DNA of 63,591 nt from Pseudomonas citrullilanati (GTDB lineage Bacteria > Pseudomonadota > Gammaproteobacteria > Pseudomonadales > Pseudomonadaceae), in contig NZ_JAUQOP010000035.1 of NCBI RefSeq assembly GCF_030580855.1, forward strand, positions 1-63,591. Reading direction: 5' to 3'. Below are positions 15,488-24,146 of the stretch, in pieces. Position numbers and translations under genes: made by a program. Numbering within the stretch: position 1 is the first letter of the stretch; each line of letters begins with the position of its first letter. The notes beneath the pieces were generated by a model that worked only from the letters and a program-made list of their open reading frames with translations, was not told where the DNA came from and did not search any database.

Positions 15488-16444
15488 TTATTTACGCGCC
15501 ACAATCACCGCCCGCATCGGCGCCGGCAGCCCTTCGATGGTCTTGCCGTGGTCGGCGGGGTCGAGGAAGTCGCTCAGCGACTGGTACTTCATCCATTCGG
15601 TGCTGCGCTGTTCCTGCACCGTCGTCAGGCTGACGTCGACGCAGCGCACGTCGCTGAACCCGGCGCGGCGCAGCCAGCGTTCCAGGGCCGGCACCGAGGG
15701 CAGGAACCACACGTTGCGCATCTGCGCGTAGCGATCCTCGGGCACCAGCACCTGATGTTCATCGCCCTCGATCACCAGGGTCTCCAGCACCAGCTCACCG
15801 CCCTTGACCAGGCAGTCCTTGAGCGCGAGCAAGTGTTCGATCGGCGAGCGGCGATGGTAGAACACCCCCATGGAGAACACCGTGTCGAAACCTTCGAGAT
15901 CCGGCGGCAGGTCTTCGAACGGGAACGGCAAGTGCCAGGCGTTGGGCTGCGACAGGTAGCGCTGCACCGCCTGGAACTGGCAGAAGAACAGCCAGTTGGG
16001 GTCGACGCCGATCACGGTGTCGGCCCCGGCCCCGAGCATCCGCCACATGTAGTAGCCATTGCCGCAGCCCACATCGAGGATACGCTTGCCCTTGAGGTCC
16101 AGGTGCGGCGCCACCCGCGACCATTTCCAGTCCGAGCGCCATTCGGTGTCCACGTGCACGCCAAACAGGTCGAACGGCCCTTTGCGCCAGGGCGACAGGC
16201 CCATCAGCGCGGTGCGCATTTGCACCCGGGTTTCGTCGGAACAATCGGTGTCGAGCGTCAGGCCGTTCAGCAGGTCGACGGTGGTGGGCTGCAAAACCGG
16301 CAGCGCATCGAGGGCGCTCTGCCAGCGCTCCAGGTCGCCGTGGCCCTTTTCCATCTTGCGGTCGAGCTGCGCCTGCAACGTGGCGGCCCAATCGGCCAGG
16401 GGCGTGCCGGCCAGATGGCGGGCGAGGGGGGACAGATCAATCAT
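15488..16444 (-). CDS. cmoB: tRNA U34 carboxymethyltransferase CmoB
   Basis: 318 residues. It transfers the carboxymethyl group of carboxy-SAM to 5-hydroxyuridine at tRNA position 34, giving cmo5U for wobble decoding. The Rossmann SAM site is at about residues 122-135 (GKRILDVGCGNGYYMWRML), followed by VIGVDP. A long N-terminal part (1-110) is typical of CmoB. Its ATG overlaps the stop of cmoA (ATGA), so the two enzymes that make and use carboxy-SAM are coupled. Confidence 0.96.
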   Translation of the reverse strand: MIDLSPLARHLAGTPLADWAATLQAQLDRKMEKGHGDLERWQSALDALPVLQPTTVDLLNGLTLDTDCSDETRVQMRTALMGLSPWRKGPFDLFGVHVDTEWRSDWKWSRVAPHLDLKGKRILDVGCGNGYYMWRMLGAGADTVIGVDPNWLFFCQFQAVQRYLSQPNAWHLPFPFEDLPPDLEGFDTVFSMGVFYHRRSPIEHLLALKDCLVKGGELVLETLVIEGDEHQVLVPEDRYAQMRNVWFLPSVPALERWLRRAGFSDVRCVDVSLTTVQEQRSTEWMKYQSLSDFLDPADHGKTIEGLPAPMRAVIVARK

Positions 16445-17184
16445 GGCAGGGCAATCAACGAGGCAAAGTTAAGGCATTGGAACCAGGGCACGACTTTCGA
16501 GAACCCGGCCGCCAGCAGGCGCTCGCGGTGTTCTTCAAGGCTGTCAGGTTTCATGACGTTTTCGATGGCGCTGCGTTTCTGGGCGATTTCCAGTTCGCTG
16601 TAGCCGTTGGCGCGCTTGAATGCCACGTGCAGGTCGGTGAGCAACGCGTGCTCCTGGGCGTCGTTGAAACGCAGCTTTTCCGACAGGATCAGCGCGCCGC
16701 CAGGCAGCAGCGATTGGCGGATGCGGCCCAGCAACGCGGTGCGCTGCTCGGGGGCGATGAATTGCAGGGTGAAATTCAATGCCACCACCGAGGCGGGCTG
16801 GAACGCCAGGGCGAGGATATCGCCTTCGACCACCTCGACCGGGAGCAATTCCTGGAACATCGAATCCTGGCCGTTCAGGTATTCGCGGCAGCGCTCGACC
16901 ATGGCCGCCGAGTTATCCACAGCGATGACCCGGCAACCGTCGGTGCGCACGTGGCGGCGCAGCGCCTGGGTCACCGCGCCCAGGGACGAGCCCAGGTCGT
17001 AGAGCACGCTGCCTGGCTGGGCGAATTGCGCGGCGAGCACGCCCAGGTTCTCGACGATGGTCGGGTAGCCCGGCACCGACCGCTTGATCATGTCCGGAAA
17101 CACCCGCACCACGTCTTCGTTGAAGGCGAAGTCAGGCACCTGGGCCAAGGGTTGGGCGAATAGGCGATCGGGCTCTTTGCTCAC
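16441..17184 (-). CDS. cmoA: Carboxy-S-adenosyl-L-methionine synthase CmoA
   Basis: 247 residues from a GTG at 17184, exactly the length of E. coli CmoA. Upstream in-frame codons run into a REP element and are not coding. The enzyme converts SAM and prephenate to carboxy-SAM. The SAM loop is VLYDLGSSLGAVT (about residues 60-72), with VIAVDNSAAM following and EKLRF further on. First gene of the cmoAB pair, followed by cmoB with a 4-bp overlap. Confidence 0.95.
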   Translation of the reverse strand: MSKEPDRLFAQPLAQVPDFAFNEDVVRVFPDMIKRSVPGYPTIVENLGVLAAQFAQPGSVLYDLGSSLGAVTQALRRHVRTDGCRVIAVDNSAAMVERCREYLNGQDSMFQELLPVEVVEGDILALAFQPASVVALNFTLQFIAPEQRTALLGRIRQSLLPGGALILSEKLRFNDAQEHALLTDLHVAFKRANGYSELEIAQKRSAIENVMKPDSLEEHRERLLAAGFSKVVPWFQCLNFASLIALP

Positions 17185-17235
17185 GATGGTTCCAGCGGCA
17201 GGGTGGTGAAAAGGCCGGCATTTTAACCAAAAAAG

Positions 17236-17385
17236 CTGTGGGAGCGAGTTTTGTGGGAGCAAGGCTTGCTCGCGATAAAGGCACCGCGGTCTATAGCAAG
17301 ACCGCATTATCGTTCATCGCGGGCAAGCCTTGCTCCCACAGAGCCTTCCCACAGAGCCTTGCCCACAGCGCTCTCGCCCACATTA
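17236..17385. repeat. REP pair with short 13-14 bp tandem extension
   Basis: GTGGGAGCAAGGCTTGCTCG and the inverse ...GCAAGCCTTGCTCCCACAG face each other. The right arm continues with AGCCTTCCCACAG and AGCCTTGCCCACAG, a short version of the tip expansions seen at 15377 and 29896. Confidence 0.8.
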
Positions 17386-17392
17386 ATCTTTT

Positions 17393-18028
17393 TCAGTATG
17401 GCTTTCGGCTGAACGCCGAGGCGGTGATGCCCCATTGGCCCAGCCAATAGCTGAGGATGATCAGGTAGGGCGCGGCGTGGAAGGGCGCGACGAAGCGGTT
17501 GATGCCGATCATGCTGTCGGACACCACGAAGGCCAGCGCGCCGGCGGCGGCCAGCCAGGCCGAGCGCCGGGGGACCTGGGTGCCCAGTCGCGCCAGCGCG
17601 CGCCAGAGCATGGCGCTGATGACCAGGCCATAAACCACTACCGGGATCAGCAACGGCCCGAGGCCACTGGACACCAGGACGCCCAACAGCAGCGCGCCGA
17701 TGCCCAGCGCCAGCGCGAGCGGTAGCAGCGCCGGCCGGCGGCTGTCACCGAGGTAGGCTTTCAGGTAGGCCAGGTGCGCCAACAGGAACGCGCCCAGGCC
17801 GAACACGAACAGGTCCCCGGGCCAGGCCAGCAGCACATCGCCCACCAGCGAAAAAATCAGCCCGAGGCTGATCCAGCGCCGGTATTCGCCGGGCGGCGCA
17901 TCGTGCAACCAGCCCAGCAGGGCCAGCACCGGCATGGGCTTGACCAACAGGCACAACAGCGTGGCGTGCATGGCCAGGCCATAGAGATAGGTGGCCGCGC
18001 CCATCAGCGCCAGGATCAGCCAACCCAC
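17393..18028 (-). CDS. YhhN/TMEM86-family membrane protein (lysoplasmalogenase-like)
   Basis: 211 residues with about eight membrane segments. Family motifs are GLIFSLVGDVLLAWP (about residues 55-69), FLLAHLAYLKAYL and GALAFVVSDSMIGINRF. Eukaryotic members hydrolyse lysoplasmalogen, and some bacterial members show lysoplasmalogenase activity. Pseudomonas is not known for plasmalogens, so the substrate here is open. The start lies two bases after the stop of the chagasin-like lipoprotein gene, so they form an operon. Confidence 0.85.
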   Translation of the reverse strand: MGWLILALMGAATYLYGLAMHATLLCLLVKPMPVLALLGWLHDAPPGEYRRWISLGLIFSLVGDVLLAWPGDLFVFGLGAFLLAHLAYLKAYLGDSRRPALLPLALALGIGALLLGVLVSSGLGPLLIPVVVYGLVISAMLWRALARLGTQVPRRSAWLAAAGALAFVVSDSMIGINRFVAPFHAAPYLIILSYWLGQWGITASAFSRKPY

Positions 18029-18030
18029 GG

Positions 18031-18423
18031 TCAGTTCACCGCAATGGCGCAGTCGAAGGTTTCCACGGGCGGCACTTCCGGTGCCCAGGGTTGTTGATAG
18101 GTCAGGCGCAGGCGGCCGGTGCCGGCGGCGAATGCCTGGAAGCGCCAGGTGGACACACCGGCAGCGCCGACGATGCCGGCGTCTTCCGGATTGCGGTAGA
18201 CCTCGGGGCCAAGGCTTTTCAGCACGCCGCCCGCCGAATCCTGGATCGCCCAGCGATACCCGGTGGTGGGGTTGCTGGGCAGGCTCAGGATCAGGTTTTG
18301 TCCGTTATTGAGCCTTACCGGGCACTGGCTGAGTTTTTCCACGGTCACGTTGTTGCTGGTTTGCGTGGCGCAGGCGCTCAGCAGGGCGAGGCTGAGGGGG
18401 ACGAGCAGGCGAGTGGGGGTCAT
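18031..18423 (-). CDS. Chagasin-like (I42) protease-inhibitor-family lipoprotein
   Basis: 130 residues. A lipoprotein signal ends LLSAC (Cys about residue 18), so the mature protein is lipid-anchored. The chagasin loops are visible: NPTTGYRW (about residues 50-57), STWRFQA and the final RLTYQQPW. I42 proteins inhibit papain-like cysteine proteases; in Pseudomonas they may protect against host or self enzymes, which is unproven. GGAG lies just before the ATG at 18423; an ATG six codons upstream is less likely. Confidence 0.85.
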   Translation of the reverse strand: MTPTRLLVPLSLALLSACATQTSNNVTVEKLSQCPVRLNNGQNLILSLPSNPTTGYRWAIQDSAGGVLKSLGPEVYRNPEDAGIVGAAGVSTWRFQAFAAGTGRLRLTYQQPWAPEVPPVETFDCAIAVN

Positions 18424-18510
18424 AGGGGCTCCAGCATTCACGACGAACGGCGAGCATAACCGAAGATGATACTGGGTGTGTCAGCTGGGAATGGTTGGGA
18501 GCTGATGGCG

Positions 18511-18602
18511 CCATCGCGGGCAAGCCTTGCTCCCACAATCTTTGTCGCACACCCAATCTGTGAACAACATTGACCCTGTGGGAGCAAGGCTTGCCCGCGA
18601 TG
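18511..18602. repeat. REP pair, outward arrangement
   Basis: ATCGCGGGCAAGCCTTGCTC at the left and GTGGGAGCAAGGCTTGCCCG at the right are in the opposite order to most pairs here, so the TGTGGG tips face inward. It lies between lon and the chagasin-like gene. Confidence 0.8.
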
Positions 18603-18628
18603 GGGCCTGCACAGGCGCTACCGTTCTA

Positions 18629-21043
18629 TCAGAACAACACCTTCGCCACATCCGTGAACCGCTTGGCGAAATGCACCGTCATGCCGTCCTTTAGGTAGTC
18701 CGGCAGTTCTTCGAAGTTGCCCCGGTTGGCTTCCGGCAGGATCAGTTCGTTGATCTTCTGCCGGCGCGCCGCGATCACTTTCTCACGGACCCCGCCAATC
18801 GGCAGCACGTGCCCGGTCAGGGTCAGTTCGCCGGTCATCGCCACGCCTTTCTTCGGTGGCTGGTTGCGGGCCAGGGAGAGCAGGGCGCTGGCCATGGTGA
18901 CGCCGGCGCTCGGGCCGTCCTTGGGCGTGGCGCCTTCCGGCACGTGCAAGTGCACGAAGGCTTCGTCGAAGAACTTCGGGTCACCACCGAATTGCTTGAG
19001 GTGGGAGCTGACGTAGCTGTGGGCAATTTCCGCCGACTCTTTCATCACCTCGCCCAGTTGCCCGGTCAGCTTGAAGCCTCGATTGAGGGTATGGATGCGC
19101 GTCGCTTCGATCGGCAGGGTCGCGCCGCCCATGCTGGTCCAGGCCAGGCCGGTGATCACGCCGACGCCGGACAACACCTGTTCATTGCGGAACACCGGTT
19201 TGCCCAGGGACGCCTCTAGGTCTTTCGGCCCGAGCTTGATCACCGCCTTCGGCTCGTCGATCAACTTGATCACCGCCTTGCGCACCAGCTTGCCCAGTTG
19301 TTTTTCCAACTGGCGCACCCCGGCTTCACGGGCGTAACCGTCGATCAGGGCCTTGAGGGCGCTGTCGCTGATGCTCAGGCTGCCCTTGGACACCCCGGCC
19401 TTGGCCAGTTGCTTGGGCCACAGGTGCCGCTTGGCGATGGCGACTTTCTCTTCGGTGATGTAGCCCGACAGGCGAATGACTTCCATCCGGTCCAGCAGCG
19501 GGCCGGGGATCGAATCCAGGGTGTTGGCGGTGCAGACGAACAGCACTTTGGACAGGTCCAGGCGCATGTCCAGGTAATGATCGAGAAACTCGACGTTCTG
19601 TTCCGGGTCGAGGGTTTCCAGCAAGGCCGAAGCCGGGTCGCCCTGGTAGCTCTGGCCCATCTTGTCGATTTCGTCGAGCATGATCACCGGGTTCATCACT
19701 TCGACATCTTTAAGCGCCTGCACCAGCTTGCCCGGCTGGGCGCCGATGTAGGTGCGCCGATGCCCCTTGATCTCGGCTTCGTCGCGCATACCGCCGACGC
19801 TGAAGCGGTAGAACGGCCGCCCCAGGGATTCGGCAATGGACTTGCCGACGCTGGTCTTGCCCACGCCGGGCGGGCCCACCAACAGGACAATGGAACCGCT
19901 GATCTCGCCCTTGTAGGCGCCAACGGCGAGGAACTCCAGGATCCGGTCCTTGATGTCGTCCAGCCCGGCGTGGTGCTGGTCGAGCACCTTGCGCGCATGC
20001 TTGAGGTCGAGCTTGTCCTGGCCGTATACGCCCCAGGGCACCGAGGTCGCCCAGTCCAGGTAGTTGCGGGTGACAGCATATTCCGGCGAACCGGTCTCCA
20101 GGATGGAGAGTTTGTTCATTTCCTCCTCGATGCGCTTCTGCGCCTGGATCGACAGCGTCTTGCCTTCCAGGCGTTGCTCGAACTGTTCGAGGTCGGCGCT
20201 GCGGTCGTCCTTGGTCAGGCCCAGCTCCTGCTGGATCACCTTGAGCTGTTCCTTGAGGAAGAATTGGCGCTGATGTTCGCCGATCTTGTTGTTGACCTCG
20301 GCGGAAATCTCTTTCTGCAGGCGCGCCACCTCGACTTCCTTGCGCAGCATCGGCAGGACTTTCTCCATGCGCTTGAGCATGGGCACGCAGTCAAGCACTT
20401 CCTGCAACTCACTGCCGGTGGCGGAAGTCAGGGCTGCGGCGAAATCGGTCAGGGGCGACGGGTCGTTGGGGCTGAAGCGGTTGAGGTAGTTCTTCAGCTC
20501 TTCGCTGTACAACGGGTTGAGCGGCAGCAGTTCCTTGATGGCATTGATCAGCGCCATGCCGTAGGCCTTGACCTCGTCAGTCGGCTCGCTGGGCTGGTGC
20601 GGGTATTCGACTTCCACCAGGTACGGTGGGCGATGGTGCTTGAGCCAGGTGCGGATGCGCACCCGGGTCAGGCCCTGGGCAACGAACTGCAATTTGCCGC
20701 CTTCACGACTGGCGTGGTGGACCTTGACCAGGGTGCCGTACAGCGGCAGCGCCGACGTATCGAAATGGCGCGGGTCTTCCTGGGGCGTGTCCATGAAGAA
20801 CAGCGCCAGGGAATGGTGTTCGGACTTGGCCACCAGTTCCAGGGTTTCGGCCCACGGTTCTTCATTGACGATGACCGGCAGCACCTGGGCCGGGAAGAAG
20901 GGGCGATTGTGGATGGGGATGATGTAGACCTTGTCCGGCAGGTTCTGGCCGGGCAGGGCCAGGCCGGTGCCGGAGGCGGAATGTTCGATGTGTTCGGAGT
21001 CTGCGTAATCGTTCGCGGTTTCAGTAGAGTGCTGGTCGCTCAT
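18629..21043 (-). CDS. lon: ATP-dependent Lon-family protease
   Basis: 804 residues. N-terminal substrate domain (about 40-240), coiled-coil helices (about 250-340), AAA+ module with Walker A GPPGVGKTSVGK near residue 388 and Walker B VIMLDEIDKM, then the protease domain with Ser about 709 in KDGPSAGVTMA and Lys about 752. It degrades damaged and regulatory proteins in the cytoplasm. The N-terminus (acidic tail, then KVYIIPIHNRPFFPAQVLPV) differs from classical Lon and looks like the AsrA-type second Lon of Pseudomonas; that subtype call is inference. Start chosen at MSDQHST, preceded by AGGTG. Confidence 0.94.
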   Translation of the reverse strand: MSDQHSTETANDYADSEHIEHSASGTGLALPGQNLPDKVYIIPIHNRPFFPAQVLPVIVNEEPWAETLELVAKSEHHSLALFFMDTPQEDPRHFDTSALPLYGTLVKVHHASREGGKLQFVAQGLTRVRIRTWLKHHRPPYLVEVEYPHQPSEPTDEVKAYGMALINAIKELLPLNPLYSEELKNYLNRFSPNDPSPLTDFAAALTSATGSELQEVLDCVPMLKRMEKVLPMLRKEVEVARLQKEISAEVNNKIGEHQRQFFLKEQLKVIQQELGLTKDDRSADLEQFEQRLEGKTLSIQAQKRIEEEMNKLSILETGSPEYAVTRNYLDWATSVPWGVYGQDKLDLKHARKVLDQHHAGLDDIKDRILEFLAVGAYKGEISGSIVLLVGPPGVGKTSVGKSIAESLGRPFYRFSVGGMRDEAEIKGHRRTYIGAQPGKLVQALKDVEVMNPVIMLDEIDKMGQSYQGDPASALLETLDPEQNVEFLDHYLDMRLDLSKVLFVCTANTLDSIPGPLLDRMEVIRLSGYITEEKVAIAKRHLWPKQLAKAGVSKGSLSISDSALKALIDGYAREAGVRQLEKQLGKLVRKAVIKLIDEPKAVIKLGPKDLEASLGKPVFRNEQVLSGVGVITGLAWTSMGGATLPIEATRIHTLNRGFKLTGQLGEVMKESAEIAHSYVSSHLKQFGGDPKFFDEAFVHLHVPEGATPKDGPSAGVTMASALLSLARNQPPKKGVAMTGELTLTGHVLPIGGVREKVIAARRQKINELILPEANRGNFEELPDYLKDGMTVHFAKRFTDVAKVLF

Positions 21044-21155
21044 GGGGCACCTGCGCAATGGAGTATGGGTCTTAGATGGGGCAGGTGGGGGCTGGTTTCA
21101 ATGGCGGGCGATTGTTAGTGGTTATTTCATCGGCGGCTGTTCAGGCAGGGGACAG

Positions 21156-21195
21156 GTTGGCGTGGCGAGGCATGGAGCCCTCGCCACGCCAACCG
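21156..21195 (-). terminator. Strong hairpin after the MFS gene
   Basis: GGTTGGCGTGGCGAG pairs perfectly with CTCGCCACGCCAACC around a 10-base loop, starting two bases past the transporter stop. No clear T-tract follows on the minus strand, so it may be a Rho-assisted terminator or 3' stabiliser. Confidence 0.55.
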
Positions 21196-21196
21196 C

Positions 21197-22510
21197 CTAG
21201 GCGACCTGGTTCAAGTCGTTGTGGCGTGTTTCCTTCAGGCACAGCACGGCGATGACGCTGAGCAGGGCGGCCGCCGAGACATAGCCGCCGACATAGCTCA
21301 AGCCGCCCATCGCCACCAGTTTCTGGGCGAAGAACGGAGCGGCCGAGGCGCCGACGATGCCACCCAGATTGTAGGCCGCCGAGGCGCCGGTGTAGCGCAC
21401 GTGGGTCGGGAACAGTTCCGGCAGCAGGGCGCCCATGGGGGCGAAGGTCACGCCCATCAGGAACAGCTCGATGCACAGGAACAACGCCACGCCGCCGGTC
21501 GAACCCTGGGTCAGCAGGGGTTCCATGAGGAAGCCCGAGGCAATCGCCAGCAGGCCGCCGCCGATCAGCACCGGCTTGCGTCCGTAACGATCGCTGGCCC
21601 AGGCCGAAAGCGGTGTGGCGGCGGCCATGAACAGCACGGCGAAGCACAGCAGGCCGAGGAAGGTCTCGCGACTGTAGCCGAGGGTGGCCACGCCGTAGCT
21701 CAGGGAAAACACCGTCGAGATATAGAACAGCGCGTAGCACACCACCATCGCCGCCGCGCCCAGCAAGGTCGGCGCCCAGTACTGGCTGAACAGCTCGACC
21801 AACGGCACTTTCACCCGTTCCTGGCGGGCCACGGCGTTGGCGAACACCGGGGTTTCGTGGAGCTTGAGCCGCACATAAAGACCGACCATCACCAGTACGG
21901 CACTGAGCAGGAATGGAATGCGCCAGCCCCAGGCGCGGAACTGCTCGTCATCCAGGCCCATGGCCAGGCTCAGGAACAGCCCGTTGGCCGCCAGGAAGCC
22001 GATGGAGGGGCCCAGTTGCGGGAACATGCCGAACCAGGCGCGCTTGCCTTTCGGCGCATTCTCGGTGGCGAGCAGCGCCGCGCCGCCCCATTCACCGCCC
22101 AGGCCCAGGCCCTGGCCGAAACGCAGCAGGCACAGCAGGACCGGGGCCCAGGCGCCAATACTGGCGTAGCCGGGCAGCACGCCGATGAGGGTGGTGCACA
22201 CGCCCATCAGCAGCAGGGACGCCACCAGCGTGGACTTGCGCCCGATCCGGTCGCCGAAGTGGCCAAACAGCGCCGAGCCCAGTGGACGGGCGAGAAAGGC
22301 GATGCCGAAGGTCAGGAACGACGACAGCATCTGTGCCGTGCCGGAGGTTTGTGGAAAGAACACCGGCCCGATCACCAGGGCGGCGGCGGTGGCGTAGACG
22401 TAGAAGTCGTAGAACTCGATGGCGGTGCCGATGAAGCTCGCGGTGGCCACGCGGGTGGCGGAGTTCGTCGGCTGGGCAGGCACGGCGTCGTTGCAGGTCG
22501 TGGTGGTCAT
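21197..22510 (-). CDS. MFS transporter, metabolite:H+ symporter (MHS) type
   Basis: 437 residues, 12 predicted membrane helices. Family motifs: IGTAIEFYDFYVY in helix 1, GHFGDRIGRK in the 2-3 loop, RFGQGLGLGGEWGGA in helix 4, and SDRYGRKPVL in the 8-9 loop. This is the pattern of ProP/ShiA/KgtP-like proton symporters. The substrate cannot be read from sequence or neighbours. Start at MTTTT (22510) with AGGGACA upstream; a more distal ATG at 22531 is weaker. Confidence 0.88.
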   Translation of the reverse strand: MTTTTCNDAVPAQPTNSATRVATASFIGTAIEFYDFYVYATAAALVIGPVFFPQTSGTAQMLSSFLTFGIAFLARPLGSALFGHFGDRIGRKSTLVASLLLMGVCTTLIGVLPGYASIGAWAPVLLCLLRFGQGLGLGGEWGGAALLATENAPKGKRAWFGMFPQLGPSIGFLAANGLFLSLAMGLDDEQFRAWGWRIPFLLSAVLVMVGLYVRLKLHETPVFANAVARQERVKVPLVELFSQYWAPTLLGAAAMVVCYALFYISTVFSLSYGVATLGYSRETFLGLLCFAVLFMAAATPLSAWASDRYGRKPVLIGGGLLAIASGFLMEPLLTQGSTGGVALFLCIELFLMGVTFAPMGALLPELFPTHVRYTGASAAYNLGGIVGASAAPFFAQKLVAMGGLSYVGGYVSAAALLSVIAVLCLKETRHNDLNQVA

Positions 22511-22734
22511 GCAGTTGTCCCTGACAGTCATGTGCTCCGTGGGAGCGAATTATTATGGTCGAACACCCAGGGATGTGGGCGGGAATCCTTTCGCTGTTTC
22601 GGGTAGGAACAGTCGCAGGACTGATGCGGATTTTGCCGATGGTCGGGCGGGAACCGGCTGAGTGCAGGGTAGACGCAGGGTTCGATAAGCGGCTTGAGTA
22701 TAGGAAGGGGGCTAACGATTCGACAATATGTATT

Positions 22735-22865
22735 GTTGCGAGGGGATTTATCCCCGCTGGGGTGCGCAGTGGCCCTCAAACTGCTGGCCCAGTTGCGTCA
22801 GGCTCGGCGCACCGTTTTTGGGGACTGCTTCGCAGTCCAGCGGGGATAAATCCCCTCGCCACAAC
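22735..22865. repeat. Large inverted repeat, GAGGGGATTTATCCCC family
   Basis: GAGGGGATTTATCCCCGCTG at the left is repeated inverted at the right (CAGCGGGGATAAATCCCCTC), spanning about 131 bases. The same family recurs at 39906 and 59646 and is distinct from the GTGGGAGC REPs. The rest of the 22511-22892 gap shows nothing recognisable. Confidence 0.85.
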
Positions 22866-22892
22866 AGTGTTCCACACGGTGCCTACTGGGGC

Positions 22893-24134
22893 TCATAAAA
22901 CAGCAGGCACCGAACTGTTATGCCACGCCAGTACCTGGCTGACGCGGTTGTCCACGGTCTCGATGATTTCCAGCCGGTAGCGACCGATCTTCAGGCACAC
23001 CGGGCTTTCGGGAATGGTTTCCAGCGCTTCGGTCACCAGCCCGTTGAGGGTCTTGGGGCCGTCGCACGGCAGGTGCCAGCCGAGGGTCCGGTTCAGCTCG
23101 CGGATCGACGCCGCGCCGTCGATCATCAGGCGGCCATCGGGCTGGGGATGCACGTGGGGATTGTCGAGGCTGTGCTCGCTTTCGAACTCGCCGACGATCT
23201 CTTCGAGGATGTCTTCCAGGGTGACGATGCCCAGCACCTCGCCGTATTCGTCCACCACCATGCCCAGGCGCCGTTGCTGCTTGTGGAAGTTCAGCAGCTG
23301 CAACTGCAGCGGGGTGCTTTCCGGTACGAAGTAGGGTTCGTGGGAGGCGGCCAGCAGGGCCTCCTTGGTCAGGCTGGCGTCGGCCAGCAGATGACGGATC
23401 TGGCGGGTATTGAGCACCGCTTCGACCTGGTTGATATCGCTGTGGAACACTGGCAAGCGAGTCCGCCGGTTCAGGCGCAACTGCTCGATGATCTCGTCGA
23501 TGGGATCGTCGAGGTTGATCCCGTCGACCTCGCTGCGAGGGACCAGGATGTCGTTGACGGTGATGTTGTCCAGGGCATGGATGCCGGAAATCGGGTGCAA
23601 CCGGCCGCCGCTGTGCTCGGGTTCGTGCTCGTTGCGCGGCGGCGTGGGCATTTCGTCGTCGCTCTGCTGCACCACGCTGGCCTTGCGGGCGAATGGCCGC
23701 AGCAGCAATTGGCTGATGGCGTCGAGCAGCCAGGCCAGCGGATAAAGGATCTTCAGCGGCACGCCCAGCAAGGCGTTGCCGAGCCCCAGCACCGCATCGG
23801 GATGGCGGCTGGCCAGGGTGCGCGGCAGGTAGTCGGCGAACACCAGCAAGGCGACGCTGGTGCCGAGCCAGGCGGCCCAGGGACCGTTTTCCAGCCAGGC
23901 GAAAATCCCCAGCAAGGTGCCGATGACCACGGCCAGGGTGCGGCACAGGGTGTTGCACAGGACCAGGCTGATCAGCGCGAACTTCAGCGGCGCGACGGGT
24001 TTGTCAGTGGCCCGGGACGCCTTGCGCTGGGCCAGCAGGTGCTGCTGGGCCGCTTCCACGGCGGTGAACAGGGCCGACCAGAGGATCAGCACGACCCACA
24101 CGGCGAGCAGCGGCGCCACGGGCAACGTATCCAT
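22893..24134 (-). CDS. yfjD: CNNM/CorB-type membrane protein with CBS and CorC domains
   Basis: 413 residues. DUF21 membrane domain (about 5-140, four hydrophobic segments), CBS pair (about 190-320, with IMVPR-like DILVPRSEVDGI and MVVDEYGEVLGIVTLEDILEEIVGE), and C-terminal CorC/HlyC domain (about 335-410). Homologues act in Mg2+/Co2+ export or resistance. It follows ypjD by 12 bases on the same strand, next to divergent ffh, the same neighbourhood as in E. coli. Confidence 0.9.
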   Translation of the reverse strand: MDTLPVAPLLAVWVVLILWSALFTAVEAAQQHLLAQRKASRATDKPVAPLKFALISLVLCNTLCRTLAVVIGTLLGIFAWLENGPWAAWLGTSVALLVFADYLPRTLASRHPDAVLGLGNALLGVPLKILYPLAWLLDAISQLLLRPFARKASVVQQSDDEMPTPPRNEHEPEHSGGRLHPISGIHALDNITVNDILVPRSEVDGINLDDPIDEIIEQLRLNRRTRLPVFHSDINQVEAVLNTRQIRHLLADASLTKEALLAASHEPYFVPESTPLQLQLLNFHKQQRRLGMVVDEYGEVLGIVTLEDILEEIVGEFESEHSLDNPHVHPQPDGRLMIDGAASIRELNRTLGWHLPCDGPKTLNGLVTEALETIPESPVCLKIGRYRLEIIETVDNRVSQVLAWHNSSVPAVL

Positions 24135-24146
24135 CAGGGCCGTCCG

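Noticed and set aside
15342..16603. Long frames running through the 14-bp tandem array and over cmoB
   Set aside because: Their N-termini are translated repeats (GSLPQVHSHRFTPT-like) and the rest is antisense to cmoB.
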